Assembly: GCA_949825025.1 (NCBI GenBank)
Contig: OX463788.1
Coordinates: forward strand, 29,344,340 to 29,408,339
Direction: 5' to 3'
From: Siphlonurus alternatus
Taxonomy: Eukaryota > Arthropoda > Insecta > Ephemeroptera > Siphlonuridae
DNA length: 64,000 nucleotides
Positions 22,681-32,749 of the stretch are shown piece by piece (position 1 is the first letter of the stretch; every line of letters starts with the position of its first letter). Below the pieces are notes generated by a model. That model saw only the letters and a list, made by a program, of their open reading frames with translations. It was not told the origin of the DNA and did not search any database. The translations under genes and the position numbers were made by a program.

Positions 22681-23336
22681 CAACGTCGAATTTGATATTG
22701 AGGCGATATCAAAACGATCTGTGGTGAATATTGCGCCGATCAAATGTGCTACATGGGCAATGTTAAAAAAATCCCTCACACAAAAATTCTGAAAAAAATT
22801 TAAAATGTTCTCCTCTACACCCCCTATCAGTAGCTAAAATATCAGGTATACAAATACGATCTAGTTTTTAGTTATGAATTTTTAAAGTTGACTAATTAAA
22901 CATGGGATTTCTATTTCTCCATGTTAAAGTAGTCAACTTTAAAAATTGATAACTCAAAAACTAGATCGTATTTGTATACCTGATATTTTAGGTACTGATA
23001 GGGGGTGTAGAGGAGAACATTTTAATTTTTTTTCAGAATTTTTGTGAGAGGGATTTTTTTTAACATTGGTGGCGTTACCTTACCCTTAAATATAGGGACA
23101 ATCTCTTGGAGATGACAGCTGATTCTGCGGAGTTTTGAGCTCAGAAACGGCCATTTTTGTTCCTTTTTAGTTTCAAAAGAAAACAAGTCCACACAATGCT
23201 TTTTTTGCTTACAATTTTGAAAATGTTGATTGTTGAGCTTTAATTTGATGTATAACATTTTGATGTTACCATCCTGCTTCATACTTTAATTTGACTGCCA
23301 ATTCGTGACAATTTCTGGACACCCCCTGTATATATA

Positions 23337-23345
<9 letters not shown>

Positions 23346-23388
<43 letters not shown>

Positions 23389-23400
23389 ATATATATATAT
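23346..23400. repeat. (TA)n microsatellite
   Basis: TA run abutting the right end of G2. Confidence 0.9.
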
Positions 23401-23828
23401 TTATAAACACCCTTCCAGGGGACATTGGTGATAAACATATAATATTTATAATTAAATAATAATTTAGCCATCAGCGATAATACGTTCTGATTTAAATTTA
23501 CAGGATAATAACTATTATGAAGGTGACTCATCACCCCCAGGTCTGTTGGAACATCATGCAGGCTCCGCTCTATAGTCTCAGCGCATGCAGCCATAATCTT
23601 TATTTCTTTGTTCGCTTACCGAAATATATTGAGATAATCGAGAACACCTAAATCCCCAGTAGCACAGCAACGTGGCTGCCACGTGGTAGCCACGTTGCAC
23701 AATGGTTGCCAATTGGTTGCCAGGCAACGTGGCTGCCACGTGGCGAATGTCCCATTCGGAGAACCTGAGGCAACGTGGAGGCGGCAACGGTTTGGCAACC
23801 AATTTGTTTTATGGTCAAAAAATAACTA

Positions 23829-23919
23829 GAAGCGGTCACCCATCTAACTACTTACCTTAACCTGCGTTGCTGAACTTCGGTAATAACTGTTGATCATATA
23901 CTTACCATTACACCGCTTC
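23829..23919 (-). ncRNA. 5S-rRNA-like short sequence
   Basis: Read on the - strand it contains GAAGTTCAGCAACG and TTAGATGGGTGACCGC, closely resembling the 5S rRNA internal promoter (box A GAAGTTAAGCA, box C around GGATGGGTGACCG). Its ends GAAGCGGT and ACCGCTTC are exact complements, as for 5S helix I, and TTTTTT follows 3'. At 91 bases it is shorter than 5S (about 120). It is probably a 5S-derived relic or part of a 5S-type SINE, not a working 5S gene. Confidence 0.4.
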
Positions 23920-23944
23920 GTCTTTCTTAATAAATTGAAGATTA

Positions 23945-26821
23945 TTGAGGTATATAAAATCAAATATGCTAAATATTCTCTTATGGAATGTGGAAGGCCT
24001 GAAAAAGCTAATACCTTTAATCTCAGACAATATTCTTGACAACCGAGATATTATTGTATTCACAGAGACCTTCTTACTTGAATCACTTGACATAAATGGC
24101 TACTACTCCTTCCACAACCTTGCTTTCAAATGGCAGAGAGGGAGACCGTTTGGAGGCATCTCATGCTTCATAAACCCAAAACATGGTCCAATTTTAAATT
24201 TCTTAAAACTTAAAGATTTTATCATCATCAAAACTAAATATTTTACAGTCATTGCCATGTACCTTAATCCATATTTTACAGTTCTCGAACTAATGGAGGT
24301 AGTACTATATGCAATAATCCTCACAGAAAATGATGCTAATGTAATTTTCACGGGCGATTTTAACTGTAGAATTGACCTTTCAAATGTCCCGAAACATCTA
24401 CGAAACAAGACAGATATTCTATTAGACATTTTAAATTCAAATGGCTACTTACTCTCTAATAGCCCCCTAGAAAAAACTTTTGTAAACGCAAATGGTTCAA
24501 GTACAATCGACCTGCTTTTTTATAAACCTAAAAATTTTATATTAATAAAACATGTCATTATTTCTGAGACAAACTCGTCACTGTTAAAGAGTCATCTACC
24601 CGGTGAAATTATTTTAAAATTTACCCCTAGCAATCCTCCCAATAAAAAACTTTTTTACAGATCAAATTATTCAAACAAAATTGATATTAGAAATTATAAT
24701 GACCAAATTTATACTTATGGTGATACCATAATTACTCATATCAATAATAAAGATGTAAATAGTCTAAATACTTTAATTACTAATGTCATTCTACATTCTA
24801 CTATTGCAAAGAAAAATAATAAAAGAGTATCTAAACCCTGGTTTAATAGCGAATGTTATCTATCAAGGCAAGATCTTCTATCAAAATTTCATGCCAGCAA
24901 ATTATATTTATTCAAAAACCCAAATTTGCATGAGCAATTTATTCAGGCAAGAAGCTGTTATAAGGCTTTATTGAAGCAGAAAGAATTAGAATTTAAAATT
25001 AAATCGGAAGATAAAATGATTAAAGACGCAGAGCTAGAACCATACACATATCTTAGGAAAGATAGACCACCAACTAAGTCATGCCCAATTAACATAGACA
25101 AATGGGAAAACCATTTTACAAATATCTTAAATACAAATAAATTACAATCCGACCAAACTCTCAATCTTTTATCATTAACAAGAGACTATAATTGTAACTC
25201 AAATTATATTCCTCTTAATGAATTTGAAGTCTATAATTGTATGCAAAGCCTAAAAAACAATAAAGCTTCGGGCCCAGATTTTATTACGAATGAACATTTG
25301 AAGCTAGTAAGCAAGTCGTTAACCCCAACAATCACCAATATGTTTAACCTCTGTATTGAAACGGCTACAATTCCGGAATTGTGGCGGATCGCCTACCTAA
25401 TGGTATTATACAAAGGGAAGGGTAACATTATGTCACCCGACTCATACAGAGGTATTATCCATGGTGATACCATGTACAAACTCTTCTCGAGATTAATTGC
25501 AAACAGGCTTTTTGATTCCACCCACTATCTTATTCCAAAAGAGCAATACGGCTTTATGCCAGGACGTTCCACAATACAAGCTGTATCCACAGTATATAAT
25601 CAAATTAAACTAGCATTGGAGAAGCCAAAGGGTCATTTGTATATTGCTTTTGTAGACTTCAGAAAAGCTTTTGATTCGGTCAATAGGAATTTGCTCATTG
25701 AAAAGCTGAAGTCACTTAAAGTAATTCCTTCTGAAATTTTGAATATCTTAGCTGTTATTCTAAATATCAATTATGTATGTGTTCAAGATCGCTTATCATG
25801 TTCTAGTAATATTATTCAATCTAACGGAGTTTTGCAAGGAGACCCGAGCAGCTCTCTTCTTTTCAATCTTTTTACTGCAGATATAACTGAGATTACAAAA
25901 GATATAAACTGTGAAAATGAAAATGATCAAGTCGTACTAAATTTATATGCAGATGATCTTGCTATTATTTCAAAGAGCAAAGTCAAGCTACAAAAAGCGC
26001 TAAATAATCTATCCATCTGGGCCAAAACAAATGGTCTAGAAATTAACACAGAGAAAACCAAGGTTGTTAAGTTTAGAAGAGGCGGACCGTTATGCAAAAA
26101 CGATGAAATTTATTGTGACGGTCAAAAGATTGAATTTCTAAATTCATTTAAATATCTTGGCATAATACTTCAAATGACAGGGCATTCTTTTTCTAAACAT
26201 ATAACAGAAAGATGTAAGAACGCTATCACTGTTATGTACACTATCTCAGGGCTGTCTGGTCTATCCGTCAAAACAGGGCTCAAACTATTCAATTTAAAAG
26301 TCGCCCCTGTGGCTACTTATGGTATTGAAATTGTATGGCCTCATTTATCTGTATCCGATTTTGATAAATTAGAATCAGTAAAAGCCATGTTTGTTAAAAG
26401 ATTACTGTGTCTGTCAAAATTTACCGAAACTAGACTGGCCTATAAACTGATAGATTCCAATTATTTTATTACAGAAATCAAAGAAATGTTTAAACTTCCA
26501 ACGACAGATCAATATTCCAATTTTATAGCTGTCAGGAATCAAAAAGCTCAGGATATTAATCCTGAGTTTTACAGCACTGATGCTATGACATGTAAACATT
26601 GGTGTCTGCCCCAATTGGATAGATCCAATGTTAGAAATGTTTTAACTCGCCAGGCTGTTCACGGCTTCCACCATCTAATTTGTAAATCTTCTGGTTATCA
26701 TAAAGCTGAACAATCTTGTGTATGTAAATTATGTAATGAATATTGTAGCCAATATCATTTAAATATCTGTAAATCTAGAATTAAGCCTATTAGCGATTAT
26801 GCCAGGGGAGATTTCATATAG
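23945..26821 (+). CDS. Intact non-LTR retrotransposon endonuclease/reverse transcriptase, 958 aa
   Basis: A single uninterrupted ORF. Residues 1 to about 230 form an APE-type endonuclease: ILLWNVEGL, VFTETFLL, FTGDFNCRID, STIDLLFY and KSHLPGE (usual SDH replaced by KSH, catalytic His kept). RT lies at about 400-720: NNKASGPDFI, YRGIIHGDTMYKLFSRLI, PKEQYGFMPGRST, FVDFRKAFDSVNR, GVLQGDPSSSLLF, LYADDLAI, YLGIILQ. The C-terminus has a zinc knuckle C927-x2-C930-x7-H938-x3-C942. No ORF1, RNase H or LTR. Start at ATG 23945; a later ATG at 23966 (MLNILLW) is equally good. No stops or frameshifts, so recently active. Clade not assigned. Confidence 0.9.
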   Translation: MRYIKSNMLNILLWNVEGLKKLIPLISDNILDNRDIIVFTETFLLESLDINGYYSFHNLAFKWQRGRPFGGISCFINPKHGPILNFLKLKDFIIIKTKYFTVIAMYLNPYFTVLELMEVVLYAIILTENDANVIFTGDFNCRIDLSNVPKHLRNKTDILLDILNSNGYLLSNSPLEKTFVNANGSSTIDLLFYKPKNFILIKHVIISETNSSLLKSHLPGEIILKFTPSNPPNKKLFYRSNYSNKIDIRNYNDQIYTYGDTIITHINNKDVNSLNTLITNVILHSTIAKKNNKRVSKPWFNSECYLSRQDLLSKFHASKLYLFKNPNLHEQFIQARSCYKALLKQKELEFKIKSEDKMIKDAELEPYTYLRKDRPPTKSCPINIDKWENHFTNILNTNKLQSDQTLNLLSLTRDYNCNSNYIPLNEFEVYNCMQSLKNNKASGPDFITNEHLKLVSKSLTPTITNMFNLCIETATIPELWRIAYLMVLYKGKGNIMSPDSYRGIIHGDTMYKLFSRLIANRLFDSTHYLIPKEQYGFMPGRSTIQAVSTVYNQIKLALEKPKGHLYIAFVDFRKAFDSVNRNLLIEKLKSLKVIPSEILNILAVILNINYVCVQDRLSCSSNIIQSNGVLQGDPSSSLLFNLFTADITEITKDINCENENDQVVLNLYADDLAIISKSKVKLQKALNNLSIWAKTNGLEINTEKTKVVKFRRGGPLCKNDEIYCDGQKIEFLNSFKYLGIILQMTGHSFSKHITERCKNAITVMYTISGLSGLSVKTGLKLFNLKVAPVATYGIEIVWPHLSVSDFDKLESVKAMFVKRLLCLSKFTETRLAYKLIDSNYFITEIKEMFKLPTTDQYSNFIAVRNQKAQDINPEFYSTDAMTCKHWCLPQLDRSNVRNVLTRQAVHGFHHLICKSSGYHKAEQSCVCKLCNEYCSQYHLNICKSRIKPISDYARGDFI

Positions 26822-27145
26822 TCTATAGATTTTGAATAGCAATGAAGCAATAAGTTTTTATTCTATCTATTTTCTATGTCATATTTTGTCTTATATATGT
26901 GATTATATATATGATATATTATTATTATGATGTAACAGGCTGTTAGTATCATCTGTTATTTTATTTTATATTGTTTTATTATCATTTTCTATTGTTCTAT
27001 TATTCTGTAACTATTATATATGTTTTGTATGTATGTTTTATGTGTTCTATTGTAATGTTTTTCTATAATGTATGTTTCTAGTGCTGTTAATATGTACACT
27101 TTCTGTGTTTAATAAAAGACTAATAATAAAATCAATAAAAGTTAT
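26822..27145 (+). mobile_element. 3' UTR and tail of the LINE
   Basis: AT-rich. Ends near AATAAAAGACTAATAATAAAATC, an AATAAA-type repeat tail. The following sequence changes character at about 27150. Confidence 0.55.
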
Positions 27146-27184
27146 GGGAAAATGATCAGGGTGCATTTCAATGTAATGTCATAC

Positions 27185-27890
27185 AAATTTCGACCCTAGG
27201 GTAAAATTTGATGGCGGTTCTATTGGTGACCCTTAAATTTGCGACCCTTTGACCCTTAAGGGTCAAAAGACCCCTAAAATTTTTTTTTTCGGAAAAAATG
27301 CAAAATTGAAATTAGTAAAATGTCCTTAATTATTTATAGAGCTTTAATTCACACATTTTAAGGGTCGACCCTTGGGGTCTAGCAAGGGTCATTTTTAAAA
27401 GAATACACAAATATATTTTATTAAATGTGACAAAAACCATGATGACTACATCAGGTTCAGCATTAAGTATTTTTGAGGAAGTAATCATAATGACCCCTTA
27501 AGGGTCGACCCCTAAAATATGATAGTATAATTTAATTATTTTTTAACTTTTTTTTCATTTCAAAAAATTAGTATGCTTTGCTGACATTCTTTTTAATTTC
27601 TTTTAATATGAACCTTTCAGGGGTCGATCCTTGATATTTTTCAATTAAACACAAATTTTTAAATAAATTCTGGCAAAAACTACGAGGACTACAGTTTTTT
27701 ATGGAGCACTGTGTGTATTTGATGATGTAACCATTATAATGACCCTTTAGGGGTCGACCCCTAATTTCTGAGAATTAATAGAAATTTCAATTTTTTAATA
27801 TTTTTTTCATATTATTAATTTTAACATGCGTTTCTGACTTAAATTTTATTGTGACCCTTTCAGGGGTCGACCCTTTTTTTTTTCGAAAGT
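27185..27890. repeat. GGGTCGACCC palindromic word block
   Basis: At least eight irregularly spaced inverted words (GACCCTAGGGT, GACCCTTAAGGGTC, AAGGGTCGACCCTTGG, AGGGGTCGACCCCTAA and variants) in an AT background. Spacing is not tandem, and each word is itself nearly palindromic. Confidence 0.75.
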
Positions 27891-28345
27891 AATGTTTTAA
27901 TATGCTTTCAATTAAATCTTCTCATTAATTACCTCAAATATTAGGTTAAAATCAATAAAATATTAATTTCATAAATTCAAATGCAATGTATAGCATCTGG
28001 GTACTTAATTCTCCATATTATGCCACAATGGTGGCCAAGGAGACGTTTTTGGGCGATTCGTTGCCAATTTGTTGCAGCGTGCAACAATAATGCAACGGTT
28101 TCATGAAATGGTTGCAACAACGTTGCGTATGTAACCACCACGCAACGTTGTCATAAAAAATCCTTGTTCTTTATAAATTGTAAAAAATTGTAGTGAAAAA
28201 TACCATTTAGGTATTCAAATTACATTTTAAGAGCAATTTTGGAAAAAAATATTTGTTGCCAAATCGTTGCCAATTGGTGGAGCGTCTCTAAAGCAACGGT
28301 TGGCAAGTAATTTGCAACCATGTCTCCACCAATGTGCTACTGGGG

Positions 28346-29486
28346 ATAAAAATGACTTGACGGGCTGGGAAAGTTCTTAACATGTGCACACACGTCGTCA
28401 TGAACAAACATACACAATGCATACGCATATAATGGCCGGCGAAAAAATTCAACAAATTACAAAACACTAAACTTGTCGAAACTTGATTCCTTTCAGCCAA
28501 TGCCCACTGTATCAAGGCCTGCGCACTATAATATCGATGAATCGATCTCGATTGTTTTTTGAAAAAGTAGTCCTAGATTTTCAATTTCCCATTGAGTAAA
28601 TTGAGTTACATGCTAATTTCGCTAATTTCACCCCGAAATTTCCATGGAAGGAGTGATTCTAAAATTTTGAAACTTTACTCACAGTAAAAGATAAGGGGTT
28701 TGGAAAATATATGCCTGGGGTGTGAAAATATCAAGAAAAATTTATCTATATTGAATTTAATTTGAATTTTACGATGCTAGCTCAGAGCGAACTTGATTAG
28801 GAGGCCATAACACGACCGCGCCCACTTTTCAATAGCCGTCCTACTGAGCAGCAGGTTTGCGTGTAATCAAATGGGAGAGGGCTTCACTTTGGTCGCGGTT
28901 TACGACAATTACGCTGTATGCTAGAGTTTTCAAAATGAAACAAGTTTAACTCTAATATAGTTTAATCTTACTGGAAAACCAGGTCGAGCTCATGAGTACG
29001 TCGCTTATATAGGCATTGGGGGGCCCTGTGCGAGACAGAAAGAAAACAAAAGGAGGCCCCCACACCATAGGGGGGTCTGGGCCGGGGGTGCTATTTTTTT
29101 TTTTTGGGTGGGGCGACGACCCCTATTTAAAACCCAATGAAAGTGCACGACAAGTTGCATACATGCAAGGGGTTTACGGTTTTGGACCGTGCTTTAAATT
29201 CTGACCTTTAATTCCATCCATAATTTTCTTTCAAAATTTTCGAGACATATTCAGGATTTATTTTGTTTTAAAGTAGAGTGAGCATTTGCATTTTTTTTTC
29301 AGATTTAATTTTCTAAAAATAGTTTAACCTGTCTTACCTGTCTTCGCTATTGAAAAATAAAAACAAAAAAATCCATTTCAAATATAGCGTCACCACAAAA
29401 AATTCCCAAAGTTATTTTTTCCCGATGCTATATATATATACACATGATGACATTTGATGACATGTATCCTTAATAAGGATTCCTTA
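28346..29486. other. Intergenic, with a dispersed repeat at 28816-28975
   Basis: 28816-28975 matches 47287-47448 in direct orientation (CGCCCACTTTTCAATAGCC, GAGCAGCAGGTTTGCGTG, GGTCGCGGTTTACGAC). In the second place it is inside a terminal-inverted-repeat element, here it has no ends. Otherwise no gene seen. Confidence 0.55.
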
Positions 29487-29765
29487 TGGTACACAAAACA
29501 TCTTTTTACTCAAACTTCGTCTGCTCTATATGGTACCAATTAAAAAATACCTACTCTAATAATTGTCATAATTGATGATTTCTTTATGGAATTTTCAAGT
29601 AAAATAATTTTTATACGGAATTGTTTTTCCATAAAATAAATATTTTATGTGAAAATCCATTGAAGAATTCAGCATAGCTAGACTACGTATTAGGTATATT
29701 TTAATTGGTTCCACGTATAATACAGTTCATACGAAGTTTGAGTAAAAAGCTGTTTTCTGTACCAA
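29487..29765. mobile_element. Foldback element
   Basis: Arms TATGGTACACAAAACATC, TTTTTACTCAAACTTCGT mirrored at ACGAAGTTTGAGTAAAAAGC, TGTTTTCTGTACCA. Inner arms are diverged. About 280 bases, non-coding. Confidence 0.65.
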
Positions 29766-29847
29766 AACGATACGTGGAGATATCGCGACTTCTCTTTCTC
29801 TTCAAATGTTTATACTTTAATTTTATGCAAATGCCGTTAATGCTGTA

Positions 29848-30193
29848 GTGGGCAGCCCTCTGTGTCTATAATGTCGATCAGGCTCTGGTCCAAGAAGCAT
29901 TTAAAAACAGCCATACACTATCAGTGAAAGAGCCAATGTTCAGTTAGACATGTCTCGAATATTGACTGATATGTGCTTAAAATTACACGGAAGCAAAACA
30001 AGAACTTTCCCTTTCGAGATTAGCTTGCCCTATAATATGAACTGAAACCTGAAGATCTGCCGACGCAGCGTTTGGAAGTGTCATGTGAATTAATTAGAAG
30101 CTCGAAGCTCATGTCTAACTGATAGTGTAGGGTTGTTTTTAAATGCTTCTTGGACACGAGCCTGATTGACATTAGACATAGAGGGCCGCCCAC
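29848..30193. mobile_element. Family F foldback, copy 1
   Basis: Ends GTGGGCAGCCCTCTGTGTC / GAGGGCCGCCCAC. The interior AAAAACAGCCATACACTATC and GCTTCTTGG mirror each other. TA borders. Inserted beside a family E copy as at 51231. Confidence 0.75.
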
Positions 30194-30643
30194 TATGGTT
30201 TTAACGGAATTTGTTCATGATTGAATTTGTTCCTTAAAAATTTTGCCACCAACGTAAGATTGAGTTTTCACCAGGAGTTTGACGGTAATTTACGCGACAA
30301 AAGTTACTAAATTTTCTTTTTATAGCAGCAAGCAGCAGCAGATCCATATATGCAATTGGGATCACACATTACACTTTGATTTCTACTGATCTGTGCATGA
30401 ACATCTTGTTGCCACAAAAACTTCAAGAAAAATTAATTTTTCAACGAAATTTTCGCTCTTTTGGACATTTAGCGTGTAAAAAATTAACCCCTTACCTGAT
30501 TTAATTTTCGTCTTGATTTTCGAAATTGTAAAATGCTAATTAAGCTTTGATTTCATATTTATACTGTATAAAAAGTCTACGTTGCGTTAAACCTGTGTCT
30601 TTTATTAACGACCAAACACCCTCCACTATACTTAACAAACACC

Positions 30644-30646
<3 letters not shown>
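30194..30646. mobile_element. Family E element, right arm
   Basis: Matches both arms of 50790-52498, including the CAG-rich segment at 30326-30340 (here short, GCAGCAAGCAGCAGCAG) and the terminal AACACCCTCCACTA..ACAAACACCCTG next to (TA)n. Confidence 0.75.

Positions 30647-30716
<70 letters not shown>
30647..30716. repeat. (TA)n microsatellite
   Basis: About 70 bases of TA directly following a family E end. Confidence 0.95.
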
Positions 30717-30719
<3 letters not shown>

Positions 30720-30859
30720 TCTCGATTCCGTCGTAAAAAAATATTCTTTAATTGACTCCGATCGGAAGTAACTGCATGAAATTCAGCATTAATATTATAC
30801 TCATTTCAGAATGAATATATATATAATGCGATTTCCTCCTCCCCCCTTTAATCTTTAAG

Positions 30860-30861
<2 letters not shown>

Positions 30862-30921
<60 letters not shown>
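30862..30921. repeat. (TA)n microsatellite
   Basis: About 60 bases of TA. Confidence 0.95.
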
Positions 30922-30925
<4 letters not shown>

Positions 30926-31885
30926 GCGATAGTCAATATAATGTTTAACTTTAATTACAAATTAATTAAGACCAAAGTAGCCTATATAATAGAGAGACGT
31001 ACGTCCCCGTTGCATGAAAATGATGTGACCACACGTACGTGTTTCTTTTTGATTCTGAGGGTCATTTTAAAGGTTTTATATCGATCATCGAGGGTTAATT
31101 CAAAAAACAATCTGAAGAAAAAAAAAAAAAACAATATTTATATAATGTATATATTATATACTGTATATGCGTAATATATATGCAATATTACCCTAGTCGA
31201 AAAATAAAGGCAGTAGTCAAGTGGTGACTACTGCTAAGTGATAATTTGAGCAGTGGTCAAGTAGTCACTGCCCAAGTGGTCGCAAGTAGTCACTTTCAAG
31301 TAGTCACTTTCAAAAGTAGTCACCAGTAGTCACTTTCAAGTAGTCACCAGTAGTCGATTTCAAGTGGTCAAATTAAACGGTTTTTTAGTATTTTCTCGCG
31401 ATATATCCGTCCATCATCACGATGCAGTTTTTTCCCGTTTAAGCCAACAGATAGATAAATTATAACTGGAACAAGTAAATAAATTATTCTTTCACATTTT
31501 TAACTTGAATTATTAAAATGTAATTATAATACTTTGTAATAATTCAACTAATTCAAGATAAAAACGTGACAAACAAATAGGACGAGAAACATCTATAATA
31601 TACATATACCAATTTTACGCTCCATGCAATATAGAGCACTTTTTAAAACATTTTTACTTTATTAAATTATTCCTAACTTATTAATTTTAATTATTTAATT
31701 TTTTTAGTATTTTTTTAATTTTTTACAGCAAAATGAAGGAATAGTATTTTTGAATTCATACTTTATAAATAAAAAAAAATATATATATGAAAAAAAAACA
31801 CGTTGATTATTAAAGATTTATAATTATTATATAATAAATAAAATAATAATAAAATATGAAATGAACATCTTTGAAGAATAATTAC

Positions 31886-31957
31886 CAACGGCTTTCATCT
31901 CGGCGTCTTTTTTTATCAAGTTCCAAGAGCCGATAAACATTGACTGTTTAAGGCTAC
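31886..31957 (-). pseudogene. 72-base exon-like segment inside W4
   Basis: - strand: acceptor TTGTTCTAG, then an open frame encoding SLKQSMFIGSWNLIKKDAEM followed by KAV, then donor G|GTAATT. Length 72 bases, phase 1 to phase 1, symmetric. The other two frames contain stops. Protein unrecognised. Confidence 0.45.
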
Positions 31958-32274
31958 CTAGAACAAATAATTTGACACAAAGTAACGAGAATTTTAATAA
32001 ATAACATTTCATAATACGTTTTAGGTACGGAAAAGGTACTTATCTGATGTAAAACTGCTTGAAAAACAAATTGTTCCGGGAGCTCTGCACACACAACCCC
32101 GTCTCAAACGTGTTTAGTGCCACCATTTTAGATAACTTTCTTTATCACGAGAACCCCGTACAATTGACTACTTGGTAAGTGATCACTTTCTTAAGTAGTC
32201 AGAATTTTGTGACAACTAATTAAGTAGTCAAGTGCTAAGTGGTCATGATGTTTCGACTACTTGCATAAGTAGTC

Positions 32275-32405
32275 ACAAAATTCTGACTACTTACCAAGTG
32301 ATCAAAATTTTATGAACACTGAGCGCCGACTACTTGCATAAGTAGTCACAAAATTCTGACTACTTACCAAGTGGTCGAAATTTTATGAACACTGAGCGCC
32401 GACTA
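32275..32405. repeat. Direct repeat in W4 right array, about 65-base units
   Basis: Two nearly identical units (GACTACTTGCATAAGTAGTC, ACAAAATTCTGACTACTTAC, TTTTATGAACACTGAGCGCC) differing mainly at GTGATCA / GTGGTCG. Confidence 0.85.
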
Positions 32406-32430
32406 CTTGCATAAGATAAAAGATAAAATA

Positions 32431-32749
32431 TATTGAATATAACACGTACGGGCTTAAATTAATTAATAGTAATATTTTTGTTCTAAATTATTTTATTATA
32501 TATATATATATATTTTCTTCCTGCATGTTTTTATTTTTCAAATAAAATTATTTTACTCAATTATTTGAAAAAGCCGGTGAGGAACTTGAGGAGGTACGTT
32601 ATACGTGTCACTTATGGCGCAGTGGTTTATATTAATTGGGTTTGACCGACCGGGTCATGTCAGATCACCAAACACGACAGCACGTGGCGAACGTCATGAC
32701 AATTTAAACTAAAATGTAGAGCATCATGAATCTTCAATTCTGTGGCTGA
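32431..32749. other. AT-rich spacer
   Basis: Short TA run near 32499-32514. No gene seen. Confidence 0.4.

Larger units (their letters stand above)
20934..22757. mobile_element. W2: word-array element, AATATTGG words, CCCATGTAGCACA ends
   Basis: Perfect 13-base inverted ends CCCATGTAGCACA / TGTGCTACATGGG. Comparison with the mirrored C arm gives the empty site GCCACCAATG, so the duplication is CA (2 bp). The body is permuted words such as CAATATTGG, CAATGTCAATGCAACGTTGG and GCAATGTTGG. The centre (about 21900-22330) is AT-rich with no exon seen. Ends resemble those of W3. Confidence 0.75.
20911..23089. mobile_element. Family C (TTAA) foldback, copy 5, carrying W2
   Basis: TTAAGGGTAAGGTAACGCCA at the left and GGCGTTACCTTACCCTTAA at the right. 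W2 sits 23 bases inside the left end. The right part keeps the usual C arms (AACTAGATCGTATTTGTATA). Confidence 0.8.
20130..23328. mobile_element. Family G foldback (G2) with three nested elements
   Basis: Left end CTAGGGTGTAAATTCGCAC, right end GACAATTTCTGGACACCCCCTG next to TATATA. Removing B3 (20152-20438) and C5 (20911-23089) restores a foldback of roughly 730 bases. Its own palindromic core (20650-20910) carries CGGCACACGTCCAGACGGGC and GAGAACTGGAGGCCTG in inverted copies. The same structure is at 43623-46156. Confidence 0.75.
23654..28345. mobile_element. W3: 4.7-kb word-array element, CCCCAGTAGCACA ends, enclosing a LINE
   Basis: Perfect 13-base inverted ends CCCCAGTAGCACA / TGTGCTACTGGGG with AT directly outside each end, so a 2-bp TSD is possible. 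GCAACGTGGCTGCCACGTGG / GTTGCCAATTGG words fill 23660-23815 and 28020-28335 in opposite orientation. Between them lie a 5S-like sequence, the intact LINE and the GGGTCGACCC word block. Ends share GTAGCACA with W2. Confidence 0.65.
31200..32415. mobile_element. W4: word-array element, AGTAGTCAC words, carrying an exon
   Basis: The left array (31210-31378) is AAGTAGTCACTTTC / CCAGTAGTCAC / AAGTGGTC words. The right array (32163-32415) has the complement-type GACTACTTGCATAAGTAGTC and ACTTACCAAGTG. Exact ends and TSD not resolved. The unique centre (31390-32110) holds a splice-bounded exon on the - strand. Confidence 0.6.
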
